NCBI GenBank assembly: GCA_015232165.1
Contig: JADGAE010000139.1
Location: 1 to 5,578 of the forward strand
Origin: Nitrospirota bacterium
Lineage (GTDB): Bacteria > Nitrospirota > Thermodesulfovibrionia > Thermodesulfovibrionales > Magnetobacteriaceae
Direction of reading: 5' to 3'
DNA length: 5,578 nucleotides
Shown: one piece after another, positions 5,572-5,578 of the stretch
Layout: each line of letters begins with the position of its first letter
How positions within the stretch are numbered: position 1 is the stretch's first letter
Made by a program: the position numbers and the translations under genes
Notes under the pieces: generated by a model
The model's input: only the letters and a program-made list of their open reading frames with translations
Databases searched by the model: none
Told to the model about the DNA's origin: nothing

Positions 5572-5578
5572 ATTTAAA

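Larger units (their letters stand above)
5152..5578. other. Gene-free tail after the glycosyltransferase
   Basis: 427 bp with no credible coding region. It contains repeat R4, a long imperfect inverted repeat, repeat R5 and a small terminal dyad. No clear rho-independent terminator for the glycosyltransferase is visible; the hairpin at 5249-5263 lacks a following T-run. A 43-codon frame from 5162 runs straight through R4 and is not believed. Confidence 0.8.

Overview
The window holds two divergently transcribed protein genes separated by about 500 bp. Both are surrounded by GC-rich, hairpin-forming dispersed repeats. On the minus strand (99-1550) is a 483-residue radical SAM protein with an unusual domain order: a TPR-like N-terminal region, then a SPASM-like cysteine domain, then the radical SAM core with its CxxxCxxC motif. 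On the plus strand (2050-5151, 1033 residues) is a very large multi-spanning membrane glycosyltransferase. It looks like two GT-C enzymes in one chain: a Gpi18/COG5542-like mannosyltransferase half, then a PMT (GT39)-type protein O-mannosyltransferase half. An extra domain of about 140 residues, predicted to lie outside the membrane, sits in the first outer loop of the PMT half.

Layout: 1-98, repeat copy R1 up to the radical SAM stop codon; 99-1550, radical SAM gene (-); 1551-2049, divergent intergenic region with repeat R2, an AT-rich stretch with two short dyads, and a GC-rich partial repeat R3; 2050-5151, fused glycosyltransferase (+); 5152-5578, gene-free tail with repeat R4, a long imperfect inverted repeat (5300-5403), repeat R5 and a small terminal dyad. 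No RNA gene, CRISPR array, transposase or integrase is visible.

The window suggests a bacterium of moderate GC content whose intergenic regions are full of short palindromic repeats (ATGGGGTCAAGGGG ends, GGCGGAGCCGCC-type hairpins and a TCTGAACCATGATT-type inverted repeat). This style is reminiscent of repeat-rich environmental genomes such as magnetotactic Nitrospirota. That placement is an impression from memory, not a determination. The glycosyltransferase is expected to use polyprenyl-phosphate sugars at the outer face of the cytoplasmic membrane. The radical SAM protein has no assignable substrate. A link between the two in surface glycan or glycoprotein synthesis is inference from adjacency only, since they are divergent and do not form an operon.

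Most noteworthy: the fused double GT-C enzyme with its inserted domain, the domain-swapped SPASM/radical SAM protein with a run of consecutive cysteines, and a mosaic repeat family with five copies in 5.6 kb. Two of those copies keep the same terminal hairpin through a compensatory base-pair change.
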